Source: Massospora cicadina
Lineage: Eukaryota; Entomophthoromycota; Entomophthoromycetes; Entomophthorales; Entomophthoraceae
NCBI GenBank assembly: GCA_022478985.1
Contig: JAKSZP010006712.1
Coordinates: 1-64,000, forward strand
DNA: 64,000 nt
Direction of reading: 5' to 3'
Part shown: piece by piece, positions 32,560 through 45,338 of the stretch
Position numbering within the stretch: the stretch's first letter is position 1
How the letters are laid out: each line of letters starts with the position of its first letter
Position numbers and translations under genes: made by a program
The notes under the pieces: generated by a model
What the model saw: only the letters and a program-made list of their open reading frames with translations
Databases searched by the model: none
Told to the model about the DNA's origin: nothing

Positions 32560-35050
32560 CGACCTGTACATCTTTTAAGGAGGGCAGGTCACAAGAGCGA
32601 GTATTATGAGGATCAAGGCCATGGTCCATAATTTGCTTAGCATATGGTTTAGACAACTCTCTTCGGGCTTCTTCTGAGGCTTCAACTGATTTTTGGCCTT
32701 TTCAGGATCTGGTTGTAACCATATGTACATCGTCAGCCATAATATGATGTAAGGAATCTTTGTTAATTAAAATCAGACACAAAAAGTTTGCCAGGATCAG
32801 GAGGAATGTTTTTGGTATAATGGGTGGTAGTAGAGCATTCCTCCTCTACTCCACCTGCCCTTTTCCAAATTCTAAGTCCTTTTCAACTTTATATTCCACA
32901 TTAACTCCTGATTTCACGTCCATTTGGGTATAACACTTATTGGCAAAGTGCCTTTTTCTACCACAATGATGGCAAGTGATGGCATTAGATTTAGGATGGT
33001 GGGTTTTTGCTCCTTAGAATTCCCATTTTTTCTAGATTGTGACTTGTGCTACTAAATTTCTGTTGAGGACGCACCCATTGCGGATTGTTTGGCTGATTTG
33101 GCACTTCAAAGCTTCTTGCACAGCGGCGTAAATAGTCCACAAGTCTATTTGTTTCCATATCACGATTAAAGGCAGGAATTATTACTCGTTCCAAATCATG
33201 ATAGGGTTGCACATCATGTTCCATGGCAATTAACGCATCATATTTGGTCATAATGTATGACTTAAGGAGAACTTGGGCTTCATGATAAAATCAATTGGCA
33301 AAGTCTTTTATGGAGTCATTGGGTCTGAACTCAATATTCAAGAGCTCCATCTTTTGGGTCGACAGCTTTTCAGGCCCACCAAAGTCCTTAATGACAGCCT
33401 GTCTGGCCTCATTGTAGGACCAATCTTCCCCTAAATATGGCATTATGAGGTCTATGCTGTGCGAATCCAAACAATTAATGAGGGCTGTCGCTTTTGCATG
33501 ATCAGATGCTCCTCTCATGGCCTCATCAAAAAGCTTTAAGAAGGAGTATACATTGCCTTCTTTATTGAATCTCAACAATTAAGTGGTTTGAAGTCATCTC
33601 TTACTGAGTCCCTAACCAAAGAGGCAGTTTTTCTTCTTAAGTTTGACTGACTTGGAGAGCCTTTGGGAAGAATAGGATGTTGTGAGCGACTTAGAGTGGG
33701 CATAGAGGTCAGTAATGTAAAATTTTCTTGAAATTGATACATCCGTTCCATATTCTTCATCTGCCTCATGATAATTTTCAGAATCGCTTGACTCTGTTTT
33801 CCGAAATTGGGACTGACGCAGCTTCTTAAGCACAACTTGGCATGCCTTTGGGGCGCTTATTCATCCTCCCCTCCCCCAAGTTTGGTTGCACACTTACAAC
33901 TATCAAACTTAAGAATCTCCATCTCCTTGTTATTTGAGACAGATCTGCTTCAGTAATGTCAGTCAGGCCAAAAGTGCTTTTATTTCTTCTGACATTCTCA
34001 TCATTCTGGTGTTAGCAAGCGACAGTCAACTCTCCATATTATTTTTCTCATTAAGCAAGATTGTATTGGAAGTATGGAGTTTTAAATAGTTGACCATATA
34101 TTGGCTAAAGTGGCCTTGATATCTGAATTTTCTGGTGTTTTACTGTAGCAAGAGGTAACTGGGCTAAAGCCTCGATATCACTCTGAGTAGCTGCAAATTC
34201 AGTCTTAATATATTCTTCCAATTTGACATATTTTTCCTCCAACTATTGAAGGGGTTTTCTTGAATCATGACCCTGTTGTAGAAGGTTTTCCATATTGGAT
34301 ACTACATAATGGTACTGCGTCTCAATTCTGATGCAGTAGTTGGTAATATCCTGTTTCCACTGGCTTGAGAACCAAGAATTATTTAGCACTTGTGTTGCTA
34401 TTTTTGGTACGCCTTCACTAGGCTGAACTACCAAATCATCAATCTGACCATGAGCTTCTGCTGCAGCTCCAGTGTTTGAAACAATTGCTTTGCGCACTTC
34501 TGCAAAGCAAGTATCCAACTTCTCTAAAAAGCAAGCTTGGGCTGACCATTCCTCATCTTGGATACGGTGGAGATGGGAAAGCTCAAGATTTTGGCGTGCA
34601 AAAATGCGTTGAGCATGCTTAATAGATGTTCATACAAAATTGACCAAATATTAGTATGTGTTGGCCTGATTCTCTTAGAGTCTTTGGGCCAAAGCAGCCA
34701 TGGTGGCTTCTCTGTACTTTTGATAAATTTTGTTCTTCAGGGCTTGGTCCTTCATATAAAGAAAATAGACCAAAGCTTGGGTCAATTGCTGAAGAACCAA
34801 CCTGGTAACCTTTAAACAAGTTTTCCAACATTTCTTTGATGTTGGCCTGAGTAAACTCGGCTGTATTATAAGTAAAGTTAACCTGTTCCAGTCAATATTA
34901 GCTCTAATGAGTACTCATTTCCCTCCTCATTGTTGGAATAATTTGATGTAAAATGTTCAATAAACTGAACATAGCTTGTTTCCATCTCGCTGTCACTGTA
35001 CTTTCTGGAAAATCTGAAGGCTGATTGTCCAAGTTCATATTAGGTTGTTG
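32560..35050 (-). pseudogene. Element C Gag with CCHC zinc knuckle (broken)
   Basis: Fragments at 34619-34831, 34243-34518, 33572-33835, 33291-33578 and 32991-33251. The capsid part is clear at 33291-33578 (VYSFLKLFDEAMRGASDHAK, IMPYLGEDWSYNEARQAV). The zinc knuckle CHHCGRKRHFANKC is encoded by 32934-32975. Several frameshifts separate the parts. The N-terminal part is helical and charged. Confidence 0.8.
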
Positions 35051-35057
35051 TTTTTTT

Positions 35058-35069
35058 GAGTGAGCACCA
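35058..35069 (-). other. Element C primer-binding site (partial match)
   Basis: TGGTGCTCACTC on the minus strand, 3 nt from the 5' LTR. It matches the first 11 bases of the shared site, then diverges. Confidence 0.6.
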
Positions 35070-35072
35070 AAA

Positions 35073-36218
35073 TGTTAAGGCTTCATCCAATGATGCAAGC
35101 TAAAATGACTTGATGAATTCGAGGATAAATACTCACTTTTCAAATGAAACTCCTGCTCATAATTGGGAAGTAGATTCTCCAATAATCCTCGATAATAGAC
35201 AAGTAACTCTGGTATGCTCACCATTCTTAAGTCTACTGGCAACAACAGTTATGAGACCTTCTGTTTTCATACAAAATTAGGGAATTGCTCCTCTATAATT
35301 GGGACTACTTCTCTGGCAGGTAAACTGAGTGCTTCTCTTTGGGAAGTACAAATGCACACAACTATCTAATGTAGATGTAAAGGCAACAGATACAAATATC
35401 AGATAGATGACAGATGGACAACAATAATTAATAAACTAAGAGTCAGTAGTTATTAATGATCAATATTTAAATGATAAATGATTATGTTTTATTAATCATC
35501 CAGGCGCTGGTATTATATACCTCTTGAGCGTCTCCTGGGTAAACTCATCTATTAGATGAGTTCACTAATATCATGTCAATCCTCTGCTGGTCATGGCAAT
35601 AATTATGAAATATCCCCAAGTCAATTCAGCCCTTGAATTGACTAAAAATAACAATTGTTTCAGCCCAATTGAGGACAATTTTACGCTGATAAGTGGGACG
35701 ATTTTGATTGCAATGTCAACACTAAAATCTTCCCAATTAGAGCTACATCATAACTTGACAAATAACAATAAAAATGGAAGTTAATATATGTGAACAATAA
35801 AGATGATGCACCCCTAATCGGGATGTCAGCAGGCCTCTCAATAAAACTAAGTATGCCCTTAATCAGGACGCCTATGTTTAAGTGCTTTATAAATTGATTT
35901 AATTAATTGAACCCAAAATTTCGCCTTAGTGCATTAAGATTAGTGCACCAGTTTTGAGGAGCAATTTAATTAATGCTGTGAGACCACTTTGCACCCAAAA
36001 GGACCCATAATCGGCCATAATGTGATTAAATCATAGATATTATTAGCTACAATAATTGAGTTACTTCAGATACAACCAAAGTGGTTATGAGATGAATCTG
36101 ATTTATCAGATTATGCAGATAAATCGGGAAGGATCAAAGGATCCATCAATGGGACTAATTTATAAGTATTGAGTGTTTTCTCAAAGGGTTTATTTATGAG
36201 TCAACATCAAATCTAACA
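35073..36218 (-). repeat. Element C 5' LTR
   Basis: TGTTAAGGCTTC...ATCTAACA, matching 18729-19878. Confidence 0.92.
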
Positions 36219-36990
36219 ATAGATAATTGATCATAATATCTTCATTCCTTAAAATATCTTATACCTTGGAGACTCTTTATTTCAAGCATCTTATTGATTG
36301 CTTCAATCTTACTTTCTAAAAGTATTGTATTCCTTCCCCATGATATAGCTTGTTAAAAAACTACCGTTCCTGCTGAAAGAAGGTACATTTTGCAGGTTTA
36401 AACTTAATGTGTTTTCTCTCAGATATTAAAACAATGACTAGAGGTGGTCTATATGATAGGTAAAGGTTTTGGAAAATATTATTATGACATTTAGTTATAT
36501 GATCACACAGTTGAGTCCAAGTTTTTGCATGATGTGATCCATCACTTACTGGAATGAGGTGGGAGAGTACTAATTTCTGAGGGAGCATGGTAAGTTTAAT
36601 AATCCTTTCTTGCATATTAACACGCATTTTTCTTTGTCTTCTGGTAATAGACCCATCTACCAATAGCCACTGGTGAGTTACATTGCACAGAAAAACTTGA
36701 GCCAAATAGTTGGGCCAGAGCATTGTCAATCCTTTCAATCAGATAGCTGTCCTTCCTAGTGAGGCTTTCTAGCTTCCTTAATCCATCACTATTCTGTGAC
36801 TTTCATTCAGCTTTTTTATGAGTAAAAGCGGGAGTGTCCATAGACTCTGGGAGGGAACATGTTGCATGCATCCAATAATTGCTTGAGCTCAGTCTTCATT
36901 ACTTGCTCCTCTACCTTTGACTTCCTCTATGGCTTCAATATAATTGGGATTGAATCTCCAATTTCAATACTATGTGTCCAATCTTTCATG
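36219..36990 (-). pseudogene. Element D reverse transcriptase (broken)
   Basis: Collinear with 2850-3600 of element A and starting exactly where element C ends. The open frame at 36361-36738 is largely out of the RT frame. The region equivalent to the YLDD box (about 36480-36500) reads ITKCH in the matching frame, so the active site is destroyed. Confidence 0.75.
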
Positions 36991-37079
36991 TGACCATAGG
37001 CAATATCTGACGTGGAGAAAAAATCTTGATAATCTTCAAGTAAAGAAATTTTTTTCAAGTTCCTCCTGATCCAACTTAT

Positions 37080-37900
37080 CAGATACCAGGACTTGAGGGA
37101 TTACGCAAATTAAGTTATCTGTAGTTAGGCCAAGATCTAGGTGAGCATGAATAAATTGTACCTTGTCAATTAGCAATGGGAAGTAATTTACCTTTTCAAC
37201 TTTTTAATGTTCCTTTACTAAGCTATATTTACTGGTAGATTCCCAAGTAGTAGCTCAGTAGGCCGCTGATAGGATGGAGTGAGGACTCAGGGAATTTTCT
37301 CAGTTAAGACTTACTTACTCCATCAACAAAAGTGATATGTAGCAAGAAGTATGGGAGTATACTCATGGATATGTTGGTAAAAACCACTCTTTGTTCTACT
37401 GATATAATTTATACTTTTTAGTGTTATAAAGTGGTATGCCCTCTGCTGCACTTACTGAGTCAAATAGTTTTTCTTGTTTCTTCCAGAGATAGTTTAGCAC
37501 AAAGGTAAAGCCTAGATGATGTACTCAACCAGACAAGGGCAATCCTTTTTATGGAATCTTTTTATTATCTAGTAAAAGGAGTACTTTATAGTTGGGGATT
37601 GATAAATATCTTTCTTTCAGGCAGATAACTCCTTTTTCTATTCAATCATAAACTAAATCCCAATAAGTATATCATATTGTTTTTTTAGGACAACTTAGGG
37701 AGCTGAAAAACTAACTTGCCAACTCCGGATTGGCAGATATGAGTATGTACATATCATCTTGGTGTTGTTCAGACTGGTGATGATGTATTCTTAAGTGTAT
37801 TCAAGGTCAAGGGCGAACGTGATCTTCTTAATTAGTTGAGATAAAACAAATTGATGGGTGACCCCATATATAAGAGAGCCATGGCTCAGTCCTTTTGAAT
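37080..37900 (-). pseudogene. Element D dUTPase-like domain and protease (broken)
   Basis: The dUTPase-like block survives as VLTPSYQRPTELLLGN (about 37230-37290), parallel to GVLNPAYQLPIGLLLKN in A. The protease active-site stretch reads ALLYMGSPINL, with Tyr in place of the catalytic Asp (complement codon 37868-37870), as in element A. No long frame remains. Confidence 0.55.
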
Positions 37901-40410
37901 TACCACTTCCACTTTGGTAATGGTACCTTCAAACTTTGGTGGAAGGACTAACACATCCTTGAGGTGGAACGTTGCATTGAGCTTTTGGGAAGTCTTGGGA
38001 TACTTCATTTTAATCTTCTAGAAACTGTGAACACTTGAGATGGGTTAGATCAACAGGGAAAGGTATTGATCACCATCACTGACTGTATCACTAATAGTGG
38101 GTACCTAATAACCTGATTGAGGTAAGTGTCTTAAAAACCTGGAAGTCATTGATATTTTTGGACTTCATGCGGTCTGGAATGGAAACCTCAGAGGGTATCC
38201 TGAAACATAAGAACCTGTGTTCTCATGACACCCTTCAGAGTTGTCGTTGGGTTTATTCTCAATTCACGCAAGATAGTGTATAGTAATGTTTTGCTTTCAG
38301 GAACTTAAGGTCATTCAGCTTTAGAGGTACCTAACCCTAAGCTGACCTTCTTTTTCCCTGCTCAGCAAGGGCATAATTCTTCTTAAAACACATATCCTCA
38401 TTATGGTTGTTCTTCATACAGTAGTAAAATATTAGCTTCCCTCCTTCTTAGGTTTTATTTCCTCCGCGGTATATACTCTGGGTTTTGTAAAGCCTTTTGA
38501 GAGGCTCTGGATTGTTTATATCAACCACATTGGATAGGGCTTCTTTAGTGTCTAATTCAGAATTGAAGCTTCGTTAAAAAATGTGACATGCATGGATAGG
38601 TCAGGGTTACTATGTAAAATTAGCAATGACGACGGCTATGGCAATATCAAAGTAAGCATTTTGAGGTCATCAGTGTTTGAGCCTCTATATAAAACCAATC
38701 AGCTAATTGGGCAATAATTTCATTTTTGCATAACACAACTCTCATGAAGGCCTGTTTCTTCATAATCAGGCTCTGCTTGGACCCAAATTTCTTTATGAAC
38801 GCTTCCTTCACTTCTCTTCATATATGCAAGTCATCCATGGTATCACAACCTCTTGAGCCATTCAGCTTAAACAAGATAAAATATGCTTAATCTTTTTATG
38901 ATCAGTTGCAGCTTCCATCGTGGCTTCATGGATGTAGAAAAAAATGTGATACTTATCAGATGTAAGCTTGTCTTTAAACATATTCTTAAAGATAGTGACC
39001 TCCAATTCTGTAACGACGTGTATCCCAGGAGCTTCAGATCTAGTACTTTTAGTTTGTGCATCGCTCTGTTTAACTTGTCATTCAAGTTGAGGTATTTGAT
39101 CCTATAGATGATTGAGTTGTTGCTTCATTTCCTCTAGGACAAGTCTTGACGTATCATCAGCATAAGTTTCTTCTCTTAAGTATGAATTTATCATTCTAAA
39201 AATCTTTAATGCAAATGTCAAGAATTTATATCTGTTGGAAAGTGGATGAGCAGTAAGTTCACAAAAAAATTGTTCTAATCCTTCAATATTCTAGTACATC
39301 AATTCAAGTCCTCCTTCATCTCTTTGCATTTGATGCTCTGAGGAGGCTTGTTGGTCTTGGCTTTCAGTACATCTGTAAAAGTATTTCAGCGTTTCTCATC
39401 TTTGTTGAGATGATAGTAAACTTAATTTATTATCCTTTCATTTTGGGGATTTACCTTTTAAGTAGCTCTCCAATCTTTTAAGTCGCTCAGTAATGGAAAA
39501 AGTAGATTCTTGAGTCTCACTTGATTCCAGATCCTGCTTAACATGTGCCACTCAAGAAATAGGATTCTGAGCTACTGATGAGGTCTCAGAGGTTCGATGG
39601 GCCTCCAACTCATCAATTCATCATAGGGCTTTCTCTAGCCAAGCCTTAAGGAGATTAATCTTATTCTCCTGATGATAGCTACTAGAATATTGAGCTGCCA
39701 TCTCAACTTGAGCCTTAATATCTTTGGTGTCTGGGTTTTTTAACAAAGGCGTCAAATAATCTCTTAGTATTTTCTTTTGATTCTGTAGTATCCTTTTAAA
39801 AAGCTTCATAGCTTCTTCCACATACTTGACAGCACCAGAATCAATAGTCCCCATTTTATTATGGAGTGAAAATATAGGAAAGTTCACATTGATCAAACAG
39901 CAGACCTCCCAAATACTTCGTGATTCCAAATAAAATTACCTGCCCATAGGCCATCTGTAAGGCCCTTGGGTATTGATATAATGGAGGAGTTCCTCGTTAT
40001 GGACTACTAGTAAATGCTAAATATGATATAATGCGGGGTGTAAACATTGCATGATATAGTGAGATAGATTTTCTATTGATTTGTAGCTCTTTGGGAAAGC
40101 ACTGGTTCATACAGGTTCATGAGAGTCCTAACCATAGCAGATGCCCTTTTGTGGCTGGCTCATTCTCCTGGGTTAATAATTCCAAAAGTAACTCTTTACC
40201 TCCTTCATTGGAGATCCAAATTGGATAATGAGAAGTGAGAATCTCCATAGAAATTTCTTGAACTTCTTCAAATGTGATGATGGGTGGACTTCTCATCTGA
40301 TCTTCTTCTTCTACATTCCCATTGTGCACCCCATGGGTGACACCATCAATTGGGTTTCATCAATGGTGTAATCAATTAATTGCAGGTTTTGTTAAGCGTC
40401 AGAAGACCTT
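37901..40410 (-). pseudogene. Element D Gag (broken)
   Basis: Collinear with A Gag. Remnant frames lie at 38867-39085, 39621-39929 and 40117-40329. The zinc knuckle region (38388-38432) reads FYYCMKNNHNEDMC, so the first Cys is lost. The N-terminal part (TSHYPIWISNEGGKELLLEL) matches the equivalent in A. Confidence 0.65.
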
Positions 40411-40424
40411 CGTAGTGAGCACTA
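40411..40424 (-). other. Element D primer-binding site (mutated)
   Basis: TAGTGCTCACTACG on the minus strand, 3 nt from the D 5' LTR. It matches the shared site with changes at both ends. Confidence 0.55.
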
Positions 40425-40427
40425 TCC

Positions 40428-40794
40428 TGTAGGACTTCTGTTTTTGAGCTCAATGATGCTTTGCCTAAGAAGCCTGACAGTCAATGCTTGAAGCTTTCTA
40501 TGATGCACAACAAGTATATTTTTTATTTTAAAAAATTCTAAGTCACCACTTTTGTCCTATCAGCTAGTGTATCAAAACATATGGTAAGTATAGCGAAATG
40601 TATTTATTGAAGTCAATTACCAGAACAAAATATATAATAAACGATATAACTTTATCATAGTACTTAAAAGGTTTTGTTATGTCATACTTGGCAATATGAA
40701 CCCCAAAAAGGGAAAAGATTAATAAAAATAATTTGAAAAAAATCCTAAAGAGAGGCTCATGGTCAGGCGGTGCATTTCTGGATGGTATAATGCT
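40428..40794 (-). repeat. Element D 5' LTR, inner half
   Basis: TGTAGGACTTCTG... matches the first 365 bp of the A/D LTR and stops at target copy ATGCT (40790-40794), where element E is inserted. Confidence 0.88.
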
Positions 40795-41360
40795 TGTCAA
40801 GATTCTGATATGAATGGACAATAAGCCCTAAATAGCTATGGCGAATTGGCTAGAATCTGGAAATTATGATCAATAGTGTACAAATATTTGAGCACCTTGG
40901 GATAAGGCAATATTGGGTCTGGAAGTATAATTATTGGATCACCTCCAAATAAGGCAATAAGGTGATGTTGACATTTGACAAATATTGAGTAGATCGCCTC
41001 AAACTAAGGCAATAGGGAATTTAAGTATAGCATACTCTGCCAGAGCCAATGAGAATATGATGGAACCAATTAGTCCGAGCCAAAGGAGTGATATCAACTG
41101 AAGTCACTGATATATAATCAAGATGGGATGATTGAAGGAGGAGGATTGTTAGTAGGGAAGATGAGAGCAGAGCATAAGGAATCTGCTAATATTAATTAAT
41201 ATATAGAAGTGTAGTCAGAGCATATTGCTTTGTTTTTATGAAATAATTTACAGTTTGTTTCAAGGATTGACAATCCTCACATTGTCCATCTGATGATCAG
41301 TGGGTTCAACCCTGTGTTAGTCTTATGGCATAACTCAAATAAATCGCTGAAATTATAAAA
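40795..41360 (+). repeat. Element E 5' LTR
   Basis: TGTCAAGATTCTG...AATTATAAAA. It matches 60718-61281 throughout, with the highest similarity in the right half. Confidence 0.92.
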
Positions 41361-41361
41361 G

Positions 41362-41378
41362 TGGTGCTCACTACAGGG
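41362..41378 (+). other. Element E primer-binding site
   Basis: TGGTGCTCACTACAGGG one base after the 5' LTR, identical to the element A site. Confidence 0.8.
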
Positions 41379-41426
41379 TTCCATTGATTAACCACAAAAA
41401 ACTAAAAAGTTCTCCAGTTGCCAGCC

Positions 41427-41615
41427 ATGTCACACCAGGCCTGCTTTTATGAGGAATCTTCACAACACTCTGCATCAGCCAAATATGCAGAACTCAAACT
41501 TGTTTTAGATGAAGTGCTCAAGAATCAGGATGAGCTCCTTCAGGAGTGGAACAATGTAATACACCAGCTTGACAGCACATTTAGTCAAATGTGAATTCTT
41601 ATACAACAAAATAGG
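41427..41615 (+). pseudogene. Element E Gag N-terminus
   Basis: Frame MSHQACFYEESSQHSASAKY followed by a helical, charged stretch (LVLDEVLKNQDELLQEWNNV), with a stop at 41592-41594. The coding region continues past element G at 48966. Confidence 0.6.
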
Positions 41616-42096
41616 GTTGTTTCTCAGTGTATAGGCTTGATTCCGCCAAGTCAGTTTGCACAGGGTATTAGCCACTGAGAAACCAAATCAGACGATATGA
41701 AGATCGCCAACTCTTAATAAAAACTCAATAAACTATTATATGGAGCAATCACCCCTTATTTCAACCTTTATTAGCTATTATACTAATTGCAGAATTATCT
41801 GCAATCACCTAATCCCTGGGAAAATACCTCCTCTTCAATCCTCCATATTACTCTTTATATCTTGATTCCCCAGCAAGATGCATCCTTTGCTTGGTAGTCA
41901 TCTATTCGTCTTCCCTTTTCTAGAAGCTCTCATTCATATCAAATCTCGGTGTAATTCCCTTGATTTGCTGAACAATCAACATTTTGATTGATTATTATTC
42001 ATATACCTTCCCTGACAATCTTGAGACTCATCTCAATTCATACTCTAATCCACCAATATAGGTAGCATATCATCCAGTCATATCAACTTCCCAACA
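41616..42096 (-). repeat. Element G 3' LTR
   Basis: GTTGTTTCTCAG...CCCAACA, matching 48482-48960. The first T of the TG end is missing here. The polypurine tract complement TTACCCCCCTTT (42097-42108) adjoins. Confidence 0.9.
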
Positions 42097-42108
42097 TTAC
42101 CCCCCTTT

Positions 42109-43385
42109 GACTGGATGATAGGCTCTTATTGTTTATATGCTCAAAGAAACTTTGCGTGAACTCAGTTGATAATATGACCCCCCGCAGGTTCCTTAATAGT
42201 GTAGACATCCATGCCAGTCTCCTTGATTTATCTTGAATGGCCCAGCCCAGATGTTGGAGAGCTTGTTTTTTTGCCCAAATCCATGATGATCGTGGAATAA
42301 GACAAGGTCTCCTACAGCGAACAGCAGAAGTCCGCTCCATCACTTCTGATCAGCTACTTGATTGCAAATTTTCTTGGCCAAACTAGTGGAGTAGGCTTCC
42401 GTTTGCAGCTTGATCAATGTATCCATAAGAGTCTTCAAATATCGCTGAGGGTCTACTCCACCAGTATCCTCTACACACGAGTAGAGCAAGGTGGGCAGAT
42501 CCAGATATCAACCATACAGCAGTTGTAAAGGGCTCTTACCAGTGGACAAATGATAGCTGATATTATATGCGAACACAGCTGTAGGTAGAAGGGCACTCCA
42601 TTCTGAGGGTCAAATTCTTTACCAATTTATGAAGTAAGTTCATTAGGGTTCCATTAACCCGCTCCACCATTCCATTTAATTCCAGATTATAGGGGGTGGT
42701 CAAAACCCCTCAGATCGCCATCAACTTATTCAACTTTGGCAGGATGTGCAAAGTGAAATTAGTTCTGTTATCCATTAGAATGAACTGCAGGCGGCCGTGT
42801 CACTGTATAACACACTCCATAATAAACTTGGCAGTGGTGACCGCGCCCAAGTCGTTAATGACCCTGGCCTCCACCCACCGAGTCAAATGATCAATGGCGA
42901 CGATTATATACTTGGATCAATTGGTGCTAGTTGGCAGAGGTCCCACTACATCAATGGAAGCAGTGTGCCAGGCAAACCAGGATTTAAACAGCTGGTATGT
43001 GGTCTTATTGTGTAAATGCTTTTCCACTTAACACTGATGGCAACAACTAACCATTTCTAATACGTCATAATGCATGCTCTCCCAGTAGTATTGGGGTCAC
43101 AAAAACTCCAGCGTTTTCCACAATCCTCCATGACCTACAGCCTGATGATCATCCATAATAATCGTGGGTCTAGATGAAGGTTTAGGAAAACTCATCATTG
43201 AGTCTCCAATATGCTTATATAATTCTTCCCCATATAGGAAAGTATCAACCCTGAGTCCATCTAATACCTTGATCACCTGCGGCAGCTCATCCTGGTATTG
43301 GTTTGCCACCATCTTCTCGTACATTATGTCAGCTAAATCTTCCATAATAGCAACTGTTGGCAGCCGGGAGACAATCCACATTTTA
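42109..43385 (-). pseudogene. Element G integrase with GPF module (broken)
   Basis: HHCC region at 43020-43381 (HQAVGHGGLWKTLEFL, then SCCHQC). Core (about 42580-42990): [18 protein letters not shown] and NGMVERVNG give D, D and E, although DNG has become DNR and stops intervene. C-terminal module at 42200-42340: GDLVLFHDHHGFGQKNKL then IWAGPFKI, matching E at 60500-60590. Confidence 0.85.
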
Positions 43386-44640
43386 AAGTTTTGCTCCCAG
43401 ATGGTGTATACTCTTGAAATTGTACACCTGGAGCTTCAGTGCCCAACGTGCGAGCTGTCCTTCCAGTTCATGCAGATTCTGCAGCCAGCGCAAGAAAGTG
43501 TGGTCCATCACTACTTAAATTTATACCCCATGTAGATATATCCAAAACTGTTTGTAAGTGTAGACCACCGCTAAACACACCCACTTGGTAATGGTGTAGT
43601 TCCATCCATGACAGTTCAAGCTTTGACTACACAATGCAACAGGATGCTCCACGCCATCGTCGTCCTTTTGGATAATACTGCCCCTATAGCGGAGAGGGAT
43701 GCATCCGTTTGCACTATGAACTGTTTTCTATAGTTGGGATATTGCAAAATGGGGCGCTTGTTAATATGGTTTGCAATATGTCAAAAGCGTTCTGCATTGC
43801 TCCATCCAATCAAAAGAATCATTTTTCTTTAACAATTCGAAAAGTGGGGCCCCAATGCAACTGAAATTGGGAATGAACCGTCAGTAGTACCTAACCATCC
43901 CCAAAAAACTTGAATATCCCACTTATTACCTGGGCGAGTCATCTTGCTTATTGCTTCCACATTAGCTGGCTGCGGTTTAAGCCCTTCTGAATCCATGACA
44001 AACCTGAGGTATTCTAATTTTTCTTTAAAAGAAAATGAAACTTCCAAGAAATTAATTTTGATATTAGCAGTAGTGAGGTGATGGAACACTTGTTCCAAGT
44101 GAGTGAGGTACTCTGTAAACGTCTGTGAGAACATGTTGATTTCATCAAGGTAAACTAAGATTCAGGACAGCTTTAATTCACCTAAAATCATATCCATGGC
44201 ATACTGGAATTTAGCTGTGGTGTTGTACAACCCTTATGGCATGTGAGTCAGCTAGAATAACCCTCTCAAAGTGATGATAGCACATTTCTCCCAAACCACT
44301 GATGGCAAATTGATCTACCAGTACCCTAAGATCAGATCTATGGTAGAAATATAACTCGCCCCACACAATCAGTCCAAAACGTTGCAATCTGCGGAAGAGG
44401 GTAGGAATCCTTTTTTGTTATGGTATTAAGTTTGCGATAGTCAACTTACTTGATTTGAGCCATCTTTTTTATTTACAATGAGCACCAGTGATGCCCACGG
44501 ACTGTTTGATGGCTCTAGAATCCCTTGCATGATAATTTTATCCATCTCATTAGAGACAACCTCTTCCGCTGCTTTTGATCATCTAGTAGTTCACAATCAA
44601 ATATAAGGGTGATTCCCCATATCTATCGGATGTACCACCC
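43386..44640 (-). pseudogene. Element G RT and RNase H (broken)
   Basis: The RT palm and connection fragment 43829-44134 contains LTHLEQVFHHLTTANIKIN and EKLEYLRFVMDSEGLKPQPA. RNase H remnants lie at 43400-43800 and the RT N-terminal part at 44140-44600. All frames are short. Confidence 0.78.
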
Positions 44641-44683
44641 CTTGGGCTCACCCAAAATCATGATTGTTGTGTGCAAAAACATC

Positions 44684-45082
44684 TCAATACTTTTCAAATA
44701 AAGTCATAGCCTTATCTTGCTGTTCCGCCAATAATCCAGTAAGTGCTTCCCACAGAACTATGGTCAATACGCCAAATGATGAGCATGTTGGTAGTCCAAG
44801 ATCCTCCCATGAGCCAAAATCATTAATATGGCGAACTTCCTCTATAGGAGCTAAGTGTAGGTAGGCCACCACTTGGTGCCACTGGATCATTATTGTTTCT
44901 TTCTGTGAATTCGCTAGCAGCACTCTCACCTCCCCATTCCCAGGGATCAGTAGCCCTGGAGCCACATGTGGTTCAAGCCATATGTGCTGGTGAGGCGCCA
45001 TAATTTCCCCATAAAGCCCTTTAGGGACATCAATTTCCAGCTCAGTCCCTACTATGCACTGGTGTCCAGATGGTAGGCTCAA
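44684..45082 (-). pseudogene. Element G dUTPase-like domain between protease and RT
   Basis: A 132-codon open frame. The segments IVGTELEIDVPKGLYGEI, PGLLIPGNGEVRVLLANSQ and IMIQWHQVVAYLHL follow, in order, the dUTPase strands TGL-x-I-x-IP-x-GYYG, G-x-ID-x-DYRGE-x-x-VLL-x-N and I-x-x-GDRIAQL. The substrate blocks RSGLA and D-x-DYRG are absent, so catalysis is unlikely. The C-terminal tail reads into the pre-RT segment (AMTLFEKY). It is the best preserved of the five copies. Confidence 0.62.
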
Positions 45083-45338
45083 AGCACTCGCTGCCCAAAG
45101 TGGAATCTCTTTGTACTCATTTTTCTGGTTGGGGAGGGCCCTAGTTCGCCTTTTTATTCATCAATAATAAACAGGAATCACTCCATCGCTGTACGCTAGA
45201 TTAGTTTGACCAGAGTGGAACAGATCTGTTGGGATTCCACAAAAGGTAAAATAAATGGGATCTGTTGTCCTAAAATCTTAAGAGTTTCCTCCGCCATATT
45301 TATCATACCACAAAATTTCCTCATAAATGCCGCGCCAA

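Larger units (their letters stand above)
18729..36218 (-). mobile_element. Element C: Ty3/gypsy retrotransposon with 1.15-kb LTRs
   Basis: LTRs at 18729-19878 and 35073-36218 bracket Gag, protease, dUTPase-like domain, RT, RNase H and integrase on the minus strand, plus an antisense ORF near the 3' LTR. Element B (22577-30284) sits in its RNase H; without B, C is about 9.8 kb. It is inserted in the RT connection region of D, which continues on both sides. The flanks ATAAT and ATAGA are a poor TSD match. Frameshifts and stops occur in all ORFs, but integrase catalytic residues and the protease Asp remain. Confidence 0.9.

Noticed and set aside
42083..42343. 86-codon minus-strand frame as an independent gene
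   Set aside because: The overlapping frame gives the integrase GPF module shared with E. This frame is a shifted reading of the same region.
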